From a bacterium (GTDB lineage Bacteria; Patescibacteriota; Minisyncoccia; JAUYLV01): a stretch of DNA of 41,709 bases. The position numbers were made by a program, and so were the translations under genes. Below, piece after piece: positions 39,752 to 41,709 of the stretch (positions are counted from its first letter, which is position 1; each line of letters opens with the position of its first letter). The DNA is taken from assembly GCA_030649025.1 (NCBI GenBank), contig JAUSGO010000029.1, positions 1 to 41,709 on the forward strand, given 5' to 3'. The notes beneath the pieces are model-generated. The model ran no database searches and was not told the DNA's origin. It saw only the letters and a list, made by a program, of their open reading frames with translations.

Positions 39752-40645
39752 ATGGAGATTAAGTTCCTCGTTAATCGCTTCTGCGACTATGCGACACATT
39801 TTCGCGGTAACTCACCGGCGACGATCAAGCGATACCATTTCGTGGCCAACACGTTCATAAAGATGATGGGCGTGGAGGAAATAGAGCAAGTGAACAAAGA
39901 CAACATCCGGGAGTTCTTCTTTAGGGGTAGGACAGAGCGCAATTGGAAGAGTAGCACCTTTATCAGCTGTCATAACACCCTTAAAGTATTCTTCGAGTGG
40001 TGCATTAAAGAAGGAAGAATGCGCGGACCCAACCCTACCGACGATACAGAACAACCAAAGTTAGAAAGGCGGTTACCATTGAAGCTGTCAAAACAAGACT
40101 CCATGCGATTGCTAGAGGTAGTCTACAACTATCCGCATGTATCCAAATTCACGCGCTATCGCAACCAGGCGATATTCGCGACATACATATTTGCCGGTCT
40201 ACGCAAAAAGGAACTCTTGAAATTGACCTACACAGATGTAGATCTTGAAAACATGTCTATATTTGTCCGCCAGGGTAAGGGAGCCAAGGACCGGGTAGTT
40301 CCCATCTGTACGCGGCTTGCCGACATACTGCTACAGTACCTAGTAGAGCGGAAACGCCTACGCAAGACTTGTCCGGAGTTCTTTACCTCATTAACCTTCA
40401 ATAGCGGATTTACGGACCATGGCTTAAAGCATCTGGTGGAGCAGACGCGAAAGATTTCCAAGATAGATTTTGGCATCCATAAACTTCGCCATACCTTTGC
40501 CACGCTCATGCTGGAAGGTGGTTGTGACATTTATAGTCTGTCCAAGATGATGGGGCATTCGGATATAAAAACGACCACCATTTACCTGGCAGCTAACATT
40601 GAGCATCTAAGGGGGCAGATAACGAAGCATCCGCTGAATAGCTGA
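39752..40645 (+). CDS. Tyrosine recombinase (XerC/D-like)
   Basis: 297 residues. N-terminal SAM-like DNA-binding domain (1-100), then the catalytic domain with Arg151 (AGLRKKELL), a Lys in the QGKGAKDRVVP hairpin, HKLRH (His243, Arg246), GHS (His269) and nucleophile Tyr278 (TTTIYLA). All six catalytic positions are present and length is normal. Could be the resident Xer protein or an integrase; its place right after tRNA-Thr, a common integration target, and beside an array of tRNA-derived repeats favours an integrase-type role. The start is flush with the terminator, with no Shine-Dalgarno, so expression may rely on readthrough or leaderless transcription. Confidence 0.85.
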   Translation: MEIKFLVNRFCDYATHFRGNSPATIKRYHFVANTFIKMMGVEEIEQVNKDNIREFFFRGRTERNWKSSTFISCHNTLKVFFEWCIKEGRMRGPNPTDDTEQPKLERRLPLKLSKQDSMRLLEVVYNYPHVSKFTRYRNQAIFATYIFAGLRKKELLKLTYTDVDLENMSIFVRQGKGAKDRVVPICTRLADILLQYLVERKRLRKTCPEFFTSLTFNSGFTDHGLKHLVEQTRKISKIDFGIHKLRHTFATLMLEGGCDIYSLSKMMGHSDIKTTTIYLAANIEHLRGQITKHPLNS

Positions 40646-40659
40646 TAATAACCGCCTGG

Positions 40660-40923
40660 TTATAAATGCTTAGCAGTAAATTTGCATTTAGGGTAACTTG
40701 AACAGCCATAGAAATTACCGAATTTACCCTTTTTCGGCACTAACTTTTCGCTGCAATTTGGACAGGAGCCTTGTTTTATTTTAGCAAATGAGCCTCCGGG
40801 TAGTATGCGCGGCTCTGGATAGGAATTTTTTTGTTTCTTTTTAAAACCACCACGATGGAAAAAACTATTGCGGTGATATATGCCCTTTTTTGCCCTAGCA
40901 ACAGATTTTGAATGACTGCTCAT
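40660..40923 (-). CDS. Topoisomerase-type C4 zinc-ribbon protein
   Basis: 87 residues from ATG at 40923 (GTG 40953 possible). A basic N-terminus (ARAKKGIYHRN, FKKKQKNS) precedes one zinc ribbon CPNCSEKLVPKKGKFGNFYG followed by CSSYPKC, the zf-C4 repeat found at the end of bacterial topoisomerase I. Here it is a stand-alone small DNA-binding protein. It converges on the recombinase gene 14 bp away. Confidence 0.7.
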   Translation of the reverse strand: MSSHSKSVARAKKGIYHRNSFFHRGGFKKKQKNSYPEPRILPGGSFAKIKQGSCPNCSEKLVPKKGKFGNFYGCSSYPKCKFTAKHL

Positions 40924-41028
40924 ACGTGAGAAGTTGGTAAATTTACCCCACACCCTCGTTCACTAAAGTATATTTGATAATAAGATCGCTTCATTGAGTT
41001 TTTGGCATTAACTTAAAATTAGCCAAGC

Positions 41029-41709
41029 TTATTCCGCTACTTCAAGTGTGCCCATGCGCTCCTGCACATTCGCAGCAAGAGCAGCCAGGGCCTGTATGAC
41101 TTGATCGGGAGAAGCACGTTGCACCGTCACGCCTTCTGGTAGGGAGGCTACGATTCGGGGGCGGCCCAATAGTCCTTCATCAAGTAATACCGCAATTCCG
41201 ACATCGGTCTTTTTCCGGATCAAGCGCCCAAACCCCTGTTTTAACTCTAGGGCGGCAAGTGGCTCATAATACCCTTCAAAGCCATTCCCGCCGTGCGCGT
41301 CTATAAAATCCATGCGTGCCCGTATAACCGGTGCACTCGGTCGCTTGTACGGTATTTTAAAAATGAACAGACTGCGCAGAGAATCTCCTGGGACATCAAC
41401 CCCTTGCCACAGCGTTAGCGTCCCTATCAATACCGAATTAAGATCTTGCCGAAATTCGGATAACACAGAGCTCGCAGATTTCCCACGCGCCTGCTTTAAA
41501 AGAAGTATATTTTTTTGCGTAAGAGCTGGGTAAAGCAGCTCGTAGAGTTGTTCTACTTGTTCATGACTTGAGCAAAGTACCAGAGACCCTCCATCCGATG
41601 CGATAATAGCATCTTGCAGGAATGCCGCAGCTTTCTGGAAGTGCTTAGCTTTTCCTTCCTTGTACGCAATCCCCTTTGGTACAAAAAAACGAACCTGTTG
41701 TTCATAATC
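41029..41709 (-). CDS. DinG/XPD-like helicase, C-terminal part (5' end beyond window)
   Basis: The frame is open from the window edge to the stop at 41029, 226 residues. It is the second RecA-like domain of a superfamily 2 helicase of the DinG type: LVLCSSHEQV (motif IV region), TLWQGVDVPGDSLR (motif V) and LKQGFGRLIR (motif VI), with IFKIPYKRPSAP between. The N-terminal helicase domain, and with it any Fe-S cluster or exonuclease domain, lies outside. Confidence 0.85.
   Translation of the reverse strand, partial: DYEQQVRFFVPKGIAYKEGKAKHFQKAAAFLQDAIIASDGGSLVLCSSHEQVEQLYELLYPALTQKNILLLKQARGKSASSVLSEFRQDLNSVLIGTLTLWQGVDVPGDSLRSLFIFKIPYKRPSAPVIRARMDFIDAHGGNGFEGYYEPLAALELKQGFGRLIRKKTDVGIAVLLDEGLLGRPRIVASLPEGVTVQRASPDQVIQALAALAANVQERMGTLEVAE

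Overview
The window looks like chromosomal sequence of an uncultivated, small-genome bacterium, most likely a Candidate Phyla Radiation (Patescibacteria/Parcubacteria-like) lineage. This is inference from a short gamma-only DnaX, a stand-alone type IV pilus-type ATPase, several leaderless or weakly Shine-Dalgarno starts, many short genes of unknown function, an intron-bearing tRNA, and no biosynthetic operons. UGA is used as a stop.

Layout. 1-3.6 kb: a secreted modular Pro-Thr/discoidin protein cut by the window edge, a structured non-coding stretch and a soluble histidine kinase. 3.7-16.3 kb: an accessory island that looks like a defence island. It holds a PD-(D/E)XK-like protein with an HhH-glycosylase-like partner, an Argonaute (MID-PIWI) gene 1 nt behind a four-TM coiled-coil membrane protein, a DUF6119/TIGR04141-type protein, an amino-methyltransferase, a very large GHKL ATPase, a small helical protein and a DUF4352-like membrane protein preceded by an elaborate structured RNA leader. 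16.6-21.8 kb: a compact phage-derived module (ParB-methyltransferase, small and large terminase, large serine recombinase) with no capsid or portal genes. 21.8-24.2 kb: a RelA/SpoT-type nucleotide synthetase overlapping a membrane protein with a winged-helix-like N-terminus. 24.3-37.9 kb: mostly core or ordinary genes: tRNA-Gln, a frameshifted GIY-YIG gene, DnaX, a CDF transporter and an Mqo-like FAD enzyme sharing one duplicated promoter/operator, a hotdog thioesterase, MsrA, a PilB/GspE ATPase, MsrB, and a large membrane protein. 37.9-39.8 kb: tRNA-Val, a tRNA-like 3' end behind three hairpins, a CYTH protein, and a tandem array of structured repeats that all begin with the 5' end of tRNA-Thr. 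The array leads into a tRNA-Thr(GGT) gene interrupted by a group I-like intron, directly followed by a tyrosine recombinase. The window ends in a topoisomerase-type zinc-ribbon protein and the C-terminus of a DinG-like helicase.

The three things most worth pursuing are (i) the membrane protein + catalytic-looking short Argonaute pair, (ii) the tRNA-Thr-derived array of equal-length, sequence-divergent but structure-conserved cassettes next to a tyrosine recombinase, and (iii) the RelA/SpoT + membrane-effector pair. All assignments were made by eye from sequence; no database search or folding program was run.
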